NCBI GenBank assembly: GCA_964472875.1
Contig: CAYYMD010000027.1
Coordinates: 1-38,989, forward strand
Reading direction: 5' to 3'
Origin: CAYYMD01 sp964472875
GTDB lineage: Bacteria; Planctomycetota; Phycisphaerae; SM23-33
Length of the DNA stretch: 38,989 bases
The notes under the pieces were generated by a model. It worked only from the letters and a program-made list of their open reading frames with translations. It was not told the DNA's origin and did not search any database. How positions within the stretch are numbered: position 1 is the first letter of the stretch; the number at the start of each line of letters is the position of its first letter. Positions 1-8,291 of this stretch are shown piece after piece. Made by a program: the position numbers and the translations under genes.

Positions 1-25
1 GACATCCCCCATTGTCTAACAGAAC

Positions 26-170
26 AAAACCCATAGCGCCAGTTAAAATAGGTAATTTTTCAAAAATATTTTAACACGCTAAACAGGTACAAAACCCGTA
101 GCATTGCTGCTTCGGGCTTCGCCCGTCCGCCTTCGGCGGTTGACTTCATCTACGGGTTGAAACCCATAGA
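26..170. repeat. Cruciform-like repeat with nested hairpins
   Basis: The decamer AAACCCRTAG occurs three times in direct order (27-36, 92-101, 161-170). The middle copy pairs with an inverted copy: AACCCGTAG at 93-101 matches CTACGGGTT at 150-158. Inside this 9-bp outer stem are two perfect small hairpins, CGGGC-TTC-GCCCG (113-125) and CCGCC-TTC-GGCGG (127-139), so the segment can fold as a cloverleaf-like structure. It lies upstream of the promoter of the first gene. It may be a small dispersed palindromic repeat or a structured transcript; the sequence does not decide. Confidence 0.55.
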
Positions 171-256
171 ATTACGCAGGAATATTAAATTAATTCAGAC
201 GGCAAACATAAATTTTTATTGGACGACACCTGCGTAAATGAAAGCGGTTCAATTGT

Positions 257-284
257 TTGCTGATTAATGGCATGATGATATAAT
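257..284 (+). promoter_or_regulatory. Putative sigma70-type promoter of the ThuA-DUF1080 gene
   Basis: TTGCTG (257-262), a 16-bp spacer and a perfect TATAAT (279-284) lie 70 bp before the start codon at 354. The same -35/16-bp/-10 pattern recurs before three other genes in the window (8164, 13141, 21818). Confidence 0.5.
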
Positions 285-353
285 GTGTCGACAGACTGTA
301 TTGGAGCAGGACGCGATTACATTCCCGAAAACCTGAACTAAAGAGGTGCAATT

Positions 354-1886
354 ATGAAACGATATGCCATTTTGATGATTACCCTGATTGGTTTGCTGGC
401 TGTTCTTGTAACCCCCCTGCCTACCATGGCTGAAAAGTCGGACAAGGATGGGGAGAAAATCAGCGTGCTGATTATCGACGGCCATAACAATCATAACTGG
501 AAAGCCACCACGCCGGTGATGAAGAAGATACTTGAGAACAGCGGCTTGTTCACCGTTGAGGTGGCCACCGCTAAGGATGTATCCAAGTTTCACCCGGAGT
601 TCAAAAATTACGACGTACTGCTGTCGAATTACAACGGCCCAACGTGGCCGGAACAAACGCGCAAAGACTTCCTCGACTACATGCGCAACGGCGGCGGACT
701 CGTCATCGTTCACGCGGCCGATAATTCCTTCGGCAAGTGGAAAGAATACAACGAGATTATTGGCGTTGGCGGCTGGGGCGGTCGTAATGAAAAAAGCGGC
801 CCCTGGGTTTACATTAACGACGACGGTGAGATAGTCCGTGACACCAGCAAGGGGCGCGGCGGAGGTCACGGCCGTCAGCATGAATATATCGTTAAAGCGC
901 GGATTCCGGATCATCCCGTCATGAAGGGAGTGCCCGAGGAATGGCTGCATGTAAGCGACGAGTTGTACCACAAGCTGCGCGGCCCGGCCAAGAATATGAA
1001 AATCCTCGCCACTGCTTATTCCGACCCCAAGACCGGCGGAACGGGCAAGCACGAGCCGGCACTGATGGCCATCTCCTGGGGCAAGGGGCGGTGTTTTCAC
1101 ACCATTCTCGGCCATGACGCCGCTCAGATGAACGGCGTGGGTTTCCAGGAGAGTCTCATCCGCGGAACGGAATGGGCGGCCACCGGCGAGGTTACCCGTG
1201 GAGCCGTTTCCGGTGTTGAACTTCCCTCAGACCATGCCGCTACGCGGGACCCGGTCGATATCGAACCGATTCCCTCATCTGATAAGGAAGCGGCCGCATG
1301 TGATGGTCAATGGATAGAACTGTTTGACGGAAAAACGCTCGAAGGATGGACGCAGCACAACGGCACCGCGACCTACCGTGTCGAAGACGGGGCTATCGTC
1401 GGAAAGACAACCAAGGGCAGCCCCAATTCATTCCTCTGCACGGATGAAGGATACGCCGATTTTGAGTTGAAGTTTGAGGTAAAGGTCGATCCCCGGCTGA
1501 ACTCAGGCGTGCAGATACGCTCCAAGACACGCGGCGGGCCCAAAGGCCGAGTCAACGGACCGCAGGTCGAGATTGAGGCCAGCGGCTCACGCGGCGCCGA
1601 GGCCGGCTACCTCTACGCTGAGGCGGCCGGCGGCTGGATGACACCAGGGTCTAAGCGCAAACCGCATAAACACTTCAAGGACGGCCAGTGGAACTCTTAC
1701 CGCGTGCTCGCCGTGGGACCGAATATCAAGGTCTGGCTCAACGGTGTGAAAGTGTCGGACCTTACTGATAAGAAGATTTATAAGACCCATTCCAAGGGCT
1801 TCATCGGCCTGCAGGTTCACGGTGTGGGCAACCGCGGCCCGTTTGAAGTTGCCTGGCGCAACATCAAACTTCGCCGCATCGAATAA
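354..1886 (+). CDS. Secreted ThuA-DUF1080 fusion protein
   Basis: This 510-residue protein starts with a signal peptide (residues 1-26, hydrophobic core then a TMAEK cleavage region). Residues about 35-275 form a ThuA (trehalose-utilisation, class I amidotransferase-like) domain, with the typical NYNGPTWPEQ and GGGLVIVHAADN stretches. Residues about 318-508 form a DUF1080 (3-keto-disaccharide hydrolase/lyase, LamG-like) domain that opens with ELFDGKTLEGW and contains NSGVQIRSK and a closing WRNIKLR. DUF1080 enzymes cleave 3-keto-glycosides; ThuA works with a Gfo/Idh/MocA partner in rhizobial trehalose catabolism. A Gfo/Idh/MocA gene follows 160 bp downstream. The substrate cannot be told from sequence. 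A weak AGAGG ribosome site precedes the ATG. Confidence 0.88.
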   Translation: MKRYAILMITLIGLLAVLVTPLPTMAEKSDKDGEKISVLIIDGHNNHNWKATTPVMKKILENSGLFTVEVATAKDVSKFHPEFKNYDVLLSNYNGPTWPEQTRKDFLDYMRNGGGLVIVHAADNSFGKWKEYNEIIGVGGWGGRNEKSGPWVYINDDGEIVRDTSKGRGGGHGRQHEYIVKARIPDHPVMKGVPEEWLHVSDELYHKLRGPAKNMKILATAYSDPKTGGTGKHEPALMAISWGKGRCFHTILGHDAAQMNGVGFQESLIRGTEWAATGEVTRGAVSGVELPSDHAATRDPVDIEPIPSSDKEAAACDGQWIELFDGKTLEGWTQHNGTATYRVEDGAIVGKTTKGSPNSFLCTDEGYADFELKFEVKVDPRLNSGVQIRSKTRGGPKGRVNGPQVEIEASGSRGAEAGYLYAEAAGGWMTPGSKRKPHKHFKDGQWNSYRVLAVGPNIKVWLNGVKVSDLTDKKIYKTHSKGFIGLQVHGVGNRGPFEVAWRNIKLRRIE

Positions 1887-1930
1887 CGGCAAATATTGAA
1901 TCGGGTTTTCTAACATTGGAGGGTTTTGTT

Positions 1931-1981
1931 ATGGGAAATAAAATAAATTTTCGAGGCACCCTCGACGGAAAAGTGTGTTAA
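1931..1981 (+). CDS. Possible 16-residue small ORF or leader peptide
   Basis: In the 160-bp gap between the first two genes, a strong Shine-Dalgarno sequence (TTGGAGGG, about 1916-1923) stands 7 bp before an ATG that opens 16 codons and a TAA. Codons 7-12 contain a perfect hairpin, TCGAGG-CAC-CCTCGA (1951-1965). No family is recognised. It could be a leader peptide, a remnant of a longer gene, or chance. The ribosome site is better than those of the neighbouring full genes. Confidence 0.3.
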   Translation: MGNKINFRGTLDGKVC

Positions 1982-2046
1982 AAATCTCAAACGTTAAAGA
2001 CGAAACCAATTTTATGTGAAGAGACAACGAACAAAAGGATATAAAA

Positions 2047-3276
2047 ATGAGCAAGATTTCAAGACGCGACTTTTTCAAAGCGGCCACGGCAACAGTAGCG
2101 GTTCCGAGTATTATCACTTCCAAGGCCCTGGGCGCCGCCGACGGCACTCCGCCGGCCAGCGAACGTATTACGCTGGGCGGGGTCGGCGTTGGTGGTCAGG
2201 GATCGAGCGATATTCGTAACATAAGCCGAGACAGGCGTGTTCAGGTTGTAGCTGCCTGTGACGTAAAAGAAGATGCCCTGAGAAGATGGGCAGGCAAGAA
2301 AGGGATAGACGGTTACGTCGATTACCGCGAACTCATCGCCCGCGACGACATCGACATGATAGTGTGCGGTACGCCCGATCACTGGCACGCACAGGTAACC
2401 ATCGACGCCATGAAGGCGGGCAAGGATATCTACTGCGAGAAACCGCTGTCGCTGACCATAACCGAGGGGCGGAAAATGGTTCAGACCGCCCGCGCGTACG
2501 GAAGGATATTTTCCTGCGGTAGCCAGAGGGTGATAGGCGATTACGGTCAACTTGCCTGCGCCGCGCGGAGCGGAAGGTACGGAAAGATACTTCGCGCCCA
2601 CGCCACTCCACCCGGCGGTCCTCTCCCGGGCGGACCGCCCCGGATGTGCTATCTTCCTCAAAAGGGCGACCCCGAACAAGATGGTGTTAACTGGGACATG
2701 TGGCTTGGCCCGGCCCCGTGGGCGCCTTATCACCCGTACCGTCACGGGCGGGCTTACGGTTTGAGCGGAAAGGGCTTCCGCACGTGGTACGATTACTCCG
2801 GCGGCATGATGACCGACTGGGGCGGACACAAGTTCGGTGGCGCCATGCACGGTATGGGTGTGGATGACACCGGTCCCACCGACATCATTTATCCCGGCAG
2901 TCAGGGCAACAAGCACCTGACCTATAAATTCGCCAATGGAATGGAACTCGTTGTAGGTGGCGGCCAAAAATATGTATGTGAGAAGGGTGTGGCTAAACCG
3001 TTTTCCGGCATGCCTGTTCCGCCTCCGGGACTTCGGTGGTACGAAGACGGCGCCCGCTCGCCTTACGACGATATTGTCAAATGCATAATAGACAGAAGGC
3101 GGCCGTTCCGCGATGTGGAATACGCTCACAGGGTCGCAACAGTCTGCCATCTCGGAAATATCTGCTACCGTCTAAAGCGAGACCTCAAGTGGGACCCGGA
3201 CAAAGAGGTCTTCGTAGGCGACGAGGAAGCCAATCGCCTGGTAGACAGGCCGAGACGCGGTCCCTGGCAGATATAA
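2047..3276 (+). CDS. Tat-exported Gfo/Idh/MocA family oxidoreductase
   Basis: This 409-residue protein begins with a twin-arginine signal (SRRDFFK, then a hydrophobic run to about residue 30), so it is probably folded with its nicotinamide cofactor and exported. The Rossmann fold starts at about residue 41 with GGVGVGGQGSSDI. CGTPDHWHA and the hallmark CEKPLS (around residue 132) identify Gfo/Idh/MocA. The C-terminal part has the RTWYDYSGGMMTDWGGHKF stretch seen in secreted planctomycete members. AAGGA before the ATG supports the start. Such enzymes oxidise or reduce sugar hydroxyls, often at C3. With the preceding ThuA-DUF1080 protein it makes a plausible oxidise-then-cleave pair. Substrate unknown. 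Confidence 0.9.
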   Translation: MSKISRRDFFKAATATVAVPSIITSKALGAADGTPPASERITLGGVGVGGQGSSDIRNISRDRRVQVVAACDVKEDALRRWAGKKGIDGYVDYRELIARDDIDMIVCGTPDHWHAQVTIDAMKAGKDIYCEKPLSLTITEGRKMVQTARAYGRIFSCGSQRVIGDYGQLACAARSGRYGKILRAHATPPGGPLPGGPPRMCYLPQKGDPEQDGVNWDMWLGPAPWAPYHPYRHGRAYGLSGKGFRTWYDYSGGMMTDWGGHKFGGAMHGMGVDDTGPTDIIYPGSQGNKHLTYKFANGMELVVGGGQKYVCEKGVAKPFSGMPVPPPGLRWYEDGARSPYDDIVKCIIDRRRPFRDVEYAHRVATVCHLGNICYRLKRDLKWDPDKEVFVGDEEANRLVDRPRRGPWQI

Positions 3277-3333
3277 GTCGGCACCAAGAGGAAAACCCCG
3301 AAACATTAAGCACCAACAAGCAAAGGAACAGCG

Positions 3334-5802
3334 ATGATAAAAAGAACGATAGCGGTATTAATAGTATGTTGTGTAATGGCGCCCATATCCCGGGGCGACA
3401 TGTGGGAAGACTTCGCAAATTACCATTATAACGGTAAAGCCACCAGCGACGACCACGTGGCCAAAAAGGTCGAAATACTCGTTCAGGAGACTCCGGTCGA
3501 AAAGTACGGTCAACTGGAGCAAAAACTTATTGCCGTAGTCTCTTCAGGCGAGTCCACACAGACTGCCAAGGCCCTATCCTGCCGCTTCCTTCAACAGGTG
3601 GGGTCCCAAAAATGCATACCGGCGGTATCGCAACTGTTAACGGATGAGGTGCTCTCGCATTATGCGCGCCTTACGCTGGAGCGACTTAAATGCGAAGAGG
3701 CCGACAGGGAACTCAGGGAAGCGCTGCCGAAGGCGCCCGATCAGGTCAAGCCGGGCATAATGAACAGTGTCGGCAATCGTGGGGACGAAAAGGCCGTCAC
3801 GGCCGTGAGCAAACTCGCCAAAAGCGATAACTCTTCCGTCGCATCCGCCGCTATAAAGGCGCTTGGAATGATAGGTGGAAAGCAGGCGGCCGACGCACTT
3901 GTTGCCCTGTCGCCGAGCAAGGACCTGATACCGGTAAAAATGCAGGCGATGGCCAAATGCGCCGAGACTCTCGAAGGCGACGAGGCCGTCTCACTTTGCC
4001 AGAAGGTTCTGGACGGCGGTTACAATCCTCCCCGCATAGCGGCGATAACAATACTGGCCGAGAAGGATGCCTCCAAGGCGTATCCGGTAATCGCCGGTGC
4101 GATAAAGGGTGAAGATGCCGGACTTCGTAAGGGAGTTCTTGGAATTATTGCAAGCACCGAGGGCGCGGAGTTGACCAAGCGTTTGACGGGTTTGCTCGAG
4201 GATCTTCCGCAGGCGCCGAAATCACAATTGGTGCGTGCACTGGGGTCAAGGGGTGACAAGGCAGCCCTGCCGGGCATAACAGAACTAATCAAGAGCGATC
4301 AGGACGTTGTCCGCGAGGCATCTATAGACGCTCTTGGCAAACTGGGTGACGGTTCAACGGTAAAGGTCCTGCTTGGCATGGCCGATTCGCCAAAACTCAA
4401 AGAAAGCGTCGCAAAGGCGATAACCGGCATGACCGGAGACGACATAGACCATGCCCTTATTGAAGCACTCGGAAACAGCAAAATAAGAAAGCCGGCCATT
4501 AATGTTCTGGTTGCTCGCGGAACCGGTGCTGCGGTTCCCGAATTGCTGAAGCTGACCAGCGCGAACGATGCGGATATCAGGCAACTGGCCTGGGATGCCG
4601 TAGGAAATCTGGGCAGAGGCGGTGACATTGAACCCATGATCAAGGCAATAACCGGTTTAAAGAACAAAGCCGATCTGGGGAATGCCGGTTCGGCGCTTAG
4701 GAAGGTCTTTGCCCGGGCCGAAGGAAAGGACAAGAACTTCCAAATTATTGCGGGTTATTATGAGAAAGTCCCCGGCGGGATAAAGAACGTTATCATTGAG
4801 CTGGGACCGGTTGCCGGCGGGGAAGAAGCTCTGGCTATGGAAAGAAAGGTTCTCAAATCCGGGCAGGAAGAGCAGGCGGACAAGGCCCTGCGGGCGATTG
4901 CGAAGTGGCCCAACAAGTTGGCCGCGCCGGACCTGCTTGAGCTTGCCAAAAGTGCATCCGATAAGACGGACAGGATTTTGGCGCTGAGGGGATATATCCG
5001 CATCGCCGGCCTGGAAGATGCGAAGTTGACCGGTGAAGAGCGCGTGGAAATGTTCAAAAAGGCGATGAAGGTTGCTGACCGAACGGCTGAAAAGAAGCGT
5101 ATTGTCAGCGGCCTGCGCAGCGCCAAGAGCATCGAATCGCTGGATATGCTGGCCGAATTGATGGAAAACCCCGAACTGGCGACCGAGGCCGAGATGTCGG
5201 CAGCGAACCTGGTTTGGGAACTCCGCATGCATAATGCCCAACGCGCAAAGGCCATGGCGGAGAAACTCAAAGACAGCAAAAATAAAATTGTTGCTAAAAA
5301 GGCAAAAGAAACCCTCGCAGACCTGGCCGAAAGTCAGGCCTATATACGTGACTGGTCGGTGTCCGACGTCTACGAAGACGGCAATATGAAGGCCGTTTTC
5401 GAGAAGTTGTACCCGCCTGAAAAAGACGACAAAAAAGCAACCTGGAAACCCCTTGTAAAAGGCGTCAACAAAAAAGAAATCGATTTGAACAAAGCAGTTG
5501 GGGCTAATGGCAACTGCTGCGTGTACGTTAAGACAACACTGGACTGCCCGCAATCGCAGGAAGTCCGGCTGGAGTTAGGCAGCGACGACGCTATAAAGGT
5601 CTGGCTCAACGGCAAACTCGTCCATGCGAACTTCGTTACGCGTGGTGTAAAGCCCGGCCAGGACAAGGTGGCTGCCGGTCTCAAGAAAGGCAAAAATACG
5701 CTCATGATGAAGATTGTCCAGGGAAACGGCGGCTGGGGATTCTCCTGCCGCATCAAGGACAAGGACGGCATGCCCGTCGATGGCCTGAAGGTGTCGAACT
5801 GA
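3334..5802 (+). CDS. Secreted HEAT-repeat protein with C-terminal beta-sandwich domain
   Basis: The 822-residue product starts with a short signal peptide (residues 1-20, ending near SRGDM). Residues about 40-650 are a long series of HEAT/PBS-lyase-like helical repeats with units such as AAIKALGMIGGKQAADAL and EASIDALGKLGDGSTVKVL. The last ~150 residues differ: an Asp/Lys-rich linker and a beta-rich domain with LGSDDAIKVWLNGKLVH and a closing GWGFSCRIKD, like sugar-binding or PA14-like domains of other secreted planctomycete proteins. It follows the oxidoreductase by 57 bp and has AAGGA 7 bp before its ATG, so it is probably cotranscribed. It looks like a scaffold or binding protein rather than an enzyme; no catalytic motif was seen. 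Confidence 0.8.
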   Translation: MIKRTIAVLIVCCVMAPISRGDMWEDFANYHYNGKATSDDHVAKKVEILVQETPVEKYGQLEQKLIAVVSSGESTQTAKALSCRFLQQVGSQKCIPAVSQLLTDEVLSHYARLTLERLKCEEADRELREALPKAPDQVKPGIMNSVGNRGDEKAVTAVSKLAKSDNSSVASAAIKALGMIGGKQAADALVALSPSKDLIPVKMQAMAKCAETLEGDEAVSLCQKVLDGGYNPPRIAAITILAEKDASKAYPVIAGAIKGEDAGLRKGVLGIIASTEGAELTKRLTGLLEDLPQAPKSQLVRALGSRGDKAALPGITELIKSDQDVVREASIDALGKLGDGSTVKVLLGMADSPKLKESVAKAITGMTGDDIDHALIEALGNSKIRKPAINVLVARGTGAAVPELLKLTSANDADIRQLAWDAVGNLGRGGDIEPMIKAITGLKNKADLGNAGSALRKVFARAEGKDKNFQIIAGYYEKVPGGIKNVIIELGPVAGGEEALAMERKVLKSGQEEQADKALRAIAKWPNKLAAPDLLELAKSASDKTDRILALRGYIRIAGLEDAKLTGEERVEMFKKAMKVADRTAEKKRIVSGLRSAKSIESLDMLAELMENPELATEAEMSAANLVWELRMHNAQRAKAMAEKLKDSKNKIVAKKAKETLADLAESQAYIRDWSVSDVYEDGNMKAVFEKLYPPEKDDKKATWKPLVKGVNKKEIDLNKAVGANGNCCVYVKTTLDCPQSQEVRLELGSDDAIKVWLNGKLVHANFVTRGVKPGQDKVAAGLKKGKNTLMMKIVQGNGGWGFSCRIKDKDGMPVDGLKVSN

Positions 5803-5821
5803 GAAGGATTCGGATTCCTTC
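5803..5821. other. Hairpin just after the HEAT-repeat gene
   Basis: GAAGGA (5803-5808) and TCCTTC (5816-5821) form a 6-bp stem directly after the stop codon. It is followed by an A-run, not a T-run, so it is not a standard intrinsic terminator on the + strand. It may protect the 3' end of the transcript. Confidence 0.4.
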
Positions 5822-5960
5822 AAAAAAACCCGGAATAAGGTCGCTATGACTTATATAGACACCCGGTGCTAAGCGCATCGCAAGGCGGCCATGTTACGTT
5901 TAGAGTTTCACAGCAGGCCTAATGCGAAATTTCGAAACGATAATAAAAAAGGTTGCATAA

Positions 5961-7352
5961 ATGCGACGGCGTGATTTTTTAAAAAATGCAGGGGTATTGG
6001 CGACTGCATCAGTGTTTTCCCCTGCATTGGCGAAAGCGGCCGAAACCGTAAAGCGAGCGCGAAATTTTGTCATTATTTTTCTCGATGATTCGGGATGGGC
6101 GGATTTCGAACCTTTCGGGAACCCTGAATATGAAACACCCAACGTAGAGAAACTCGCATCCCAGGGATGTCGCTTTAATAATTTCCATGTGCTCCAGGCA
6201 GTCTGTTCCGCTTCGCGTGCTGCCCTGTTGACCGGCTGTTACCCTGGCAGGACAAAAGTCTTTGGCGCGCATGCACCCAGGGCGAAGGGGCTGGACCCCA
6301 AATGGGCCACCATCGGCGAAGTGCTCAAAAAGAGAGGTTACTCCACGGGGGTGTTCGGCAAATGGCACATCGGCGACAGGCCGGAAACCCGTCCGCCGGC
6401 ACGCGGATTCGACGAATCCTGTGGTTTGATGTATTCCAACGACATGTGGAAGCACCATCCGACCAATCCGAAATTCTGGGGTAAATATCCTCTTCAGTAT
6501 TGGGAGAACGGAAAAGTCACCATCGAACCCGTAACGGCCGAACACCAGGCCATGCTGACCACCTGGTACACGGAGCATGCGGTGGACTTTATAAAACGAC
6601 ACAAAGAAAAACCTTTCTTCCTGTATGTGCCCCACAGCATGCCGCATGTGCCGATTTTCTGCAGCGAGAAGTTCAAGGGCAAGTCAGGCGCCGGTCTTTA
6701 CGGGGATGTTATCATGGAGCTCGACTGGTCTGTCGGCTGCATTACGGAGGCACTGAAAGAAAACGGTCTCGAGGACGACACACTCGTGATATTTATTAGT
6801 TCTGACAACGGCCCCTGGATATCGTACGGCAATCATGCCGGCAGGACTCCTTTCCGCGAAGCGAAGGGAACGAGTTTCGAAGGCGGAACCCGCAACGCCT
6901 GCATCATGAAATATCCCGGGGCGATAAAACCCGGAACAGGTTCCAACAAGATGCTCTGCAGCGTGGATATCATGCCCACCATAACGAATCTGGCCGGGGC
7001 GGAATTGCCGGATAATACCATAGATGGCAGGAACTTGTGGGATCTGATTATCAACAAGCCCGGAGCAAAAAATCCTCACGATTATTATCCTTTTTCCACC
7101 GGGTCTTCGTTTGAAGGGGTTATGACCGGTGACGGTAAATGGAAACTCCATCTACCTCACAGATACCGCACTCTGGCAAGAGCGGGGAAAGACGGCCAAC
7201 CGGGCAAATACCAGAGAAAAAAAATAGGACTTACTCTTTTCGACATGGAAAATGATCCTTATGAAACAACCAACGTTATAGATAAGTATCCCAAAGTTGC
7301 TCAAAGACTCAGGAAAATCGCTGAAAAGCACAAAAATAAGTTTTACGTTTAA
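5961..7352 (+). CDS. Tat-exported type I sulfatase
   Basis: The 463-residue protein opens with a twin-arginine signal (MRRRDFLK, cleavage near ALAKAAE at residue ~28). The sulfatase core follows: metal-binding IIFLDDSGWAD at about residue 36, the formylglycine motif CSASR (Cys near residue 81, matching C-x-[PA]-S-R) in VCSASRAALLTGCYPGR, GVFGKWHIGD near residue 132 and ISSDNGPW near 277. It belongs to the arylsulfatase/sulfated-polysaccharide sulfatase family and needs a formylglycine-generating enzyme, which is not in this window. AAAGG lies just upstream of the ATG. It hydrolyses sulfate esters, most likely of a sulfated sugar given its glycan-degrading neighbours. The exact substrate is not predictable from sequence alone. 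Confidence 0.92.
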   Translation: MRRRDFLKNAGVLATASVFSPALAKAAETVKRARNFVIIFLDDSGWADFEPFGNPEYETPNVEKLASQGCRFNNFHVLQAVCSASRAALLTGCYPGRTKVFGAHAPRAKGLDPKWATIGEVLKKRGYSTGVFGKWHIGDRPETRPPARGFDESCGLMYSNDMWKHHPTNPKFWGKYPLQYWENGKVTIEPVTAEHQAMLTTWYTEHAVDFIKRHKEKPFFLYVPHSMPHVPIFCSEKFKGKSGAGLYGDVIMELDWSVGCITEALKENGLEDDTLVIFISSDNGPWISYGNHAGRTPFREAKGTSFEGGTRNACIMKYPGAIKPGTGSNKMLCSVDIMPTITNLAGAELPDNTIDGRNLWDLIINKPGAKNPHDYYPFSTGSSFEGVMTGDGKWKLHLPHRYRTLARAGKDGQPGKYQRKKIGLTLFDMENDPYETTNVIDKYPKVAQRLRKIAEKHKNKFYV

Positions 7353-7385
7353 CCGGAATATAATGAGGGCAAGTCTGCATGTTAA

Positions 7386-7579
7386 GAGCTCTAACAAAAC
7401 ATCTGTGTCGGCCTGAGGTAGAGTGAAACACCGCCAGGCAAGGAGAATGAAGCAGGCGATGCTGAAGTATCGTCGATGCAGTCCGCTTGCCATCCTTAAA
7501 AAAACAGAAGGCGGGCAGGTTCGACGCCGCATCTCGGCGTTGGGGCCGACCGAAGTCAACGGCGTTTTGTTAGGGGCTC
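7386..7579 (+). mobile_element. MITE-like element with inverted ends, copy 1
   Basis: This 194-bp element has near-matching inverted ends: GAGCTCTAACAAAAC on the left (7386-7400) and GTTTTGTTAGGGGCTC on the right (7564-7579). TTAA flanks both sides (7382-7385, 7580-7583) and could be a target duplication. Inside is a hairpin CGATGC-TGAA-GTATCG (one G-T pair) and a pyrimidine/purine-rich body shared with copies at 10853 and 25770. It codes for no transposase; the longest frame on the reverse strand is short. The ends resemble IS5-type GAG ends, which is a guess. It begins 33 bp after the sulfatase stop. Confidence 0.75.
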
Positions 7580-7583
7580 TTAA

Positions 7584-8291
7584 TATCGTGCGGTTTAGCC
7601 ATTATTTGTAAGACATAAACCTTTGCTAACAAAGACTTACGAATTAAAGTCAACTTGCCTCCAGAGGCGCGAGTTGTCCGAAATAGGGTTAGTTTCGTCT
7701 AATTCTGGCTTTTGACGAGGGCAAAATGGCTAAAGTGCACAATATCGTAAATCGGTGTGTTCAATAAGGCCGGATTTCATCAATAAAAACCACAATTAAT
7801 TACACCACTTTACACCACTGGCCTGCGCGTATGGTCTTTCGGCGGACCTCTGCCCGTCACCATATATTTATAAATGGCGGCGGGTTCCACGGCTCCGAGG
7901 TTACTTCAGACACCGGATTGCTGTCCTGTCGCGAACTCGATGATACATCCGGCCCGACCGGCCGATTGCAATGACAACGGCGCGGCACGGCCGAAAAACT
8001 GATAAAGAAAAGGAAGGAAAGAATATGTTCAAATGAACGCACCTGCGCTGCCGCAACTTTGCGGGCAATCCCTGCGCACGACGGTTTTTCGACCGGTTCA
8101 TGACCGGTCTTCTTTCACTTACATGCGGATTTCGCCTCCCGCCGGAAAAATAAAATACGGAACTTGCAGTGCTATTGGGTTGTTATATTATTGTTGGAAG
8201 GCCGACGGCCCAGACGCGCCGGGGTCGGTTATCGGCTAACCGCGAAATACCGGCTTATATGAGAAACTTTAGCATATAGTTTGTGAAATCC
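7584..8291. other. Non-coding gap before the PhoD-like gene
   Basis: About 700 bp with no convincing gene; short frames here lack family motifs and good ribosome sites. It holds the GACCGGT direct repeat near 8090-8110 and a promoter candidate at 8164-8191. An AAGGAAGGAAAG tract at about 8011-8022 stands just before an ATG that opens only a three-codon frame, so it may be a relic of a gene start. Confidence 0.5.
8164..8191 (+). promoter_or_regulatory. Putative promoter of the PhoD-like gene, shared motif
   Basis: TTGCAG (8164-8169), a 16-bp spacer and TATTAT (8186-8191) lie about 100 bp before the gene. The 16-mer AACTTGCAGTGCTATT (8161-8176) differs by one base from AACTTGCAATGCTATT before the GH32 gene. 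Similarity extends on both sides (AAAATA-A about 12 bp upstream, TTGTT-TAT downstream), so the two promoters look related. Confidence 0.45.

Noticed and set aside
264..1115. Long reverse-strand frame (283 codons)
   Set aside because: It lies opposite the ThuA-DUF1080 gene, has no family motifs, and its composition is that of an antisense shadow.
2059..3150. Long reverse-strand frame (363 codons)
   Set aside because: Antisense shadow of the Gfo/Idh/MocA gene, which has clear motifs and a Tat signal.
5803..5821. Intrinsic terminator after the HEAT-repeat gene
   Set aside because: The hairpin is followed by As, not Ts, on the coding strand.
7518..7532. GGTTCGAC resembling a tRNA T-loop inside the element
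   Set aside because: The flanking 5-bp stem and the other tRNA arms are missing, and it recurs in both element copies.
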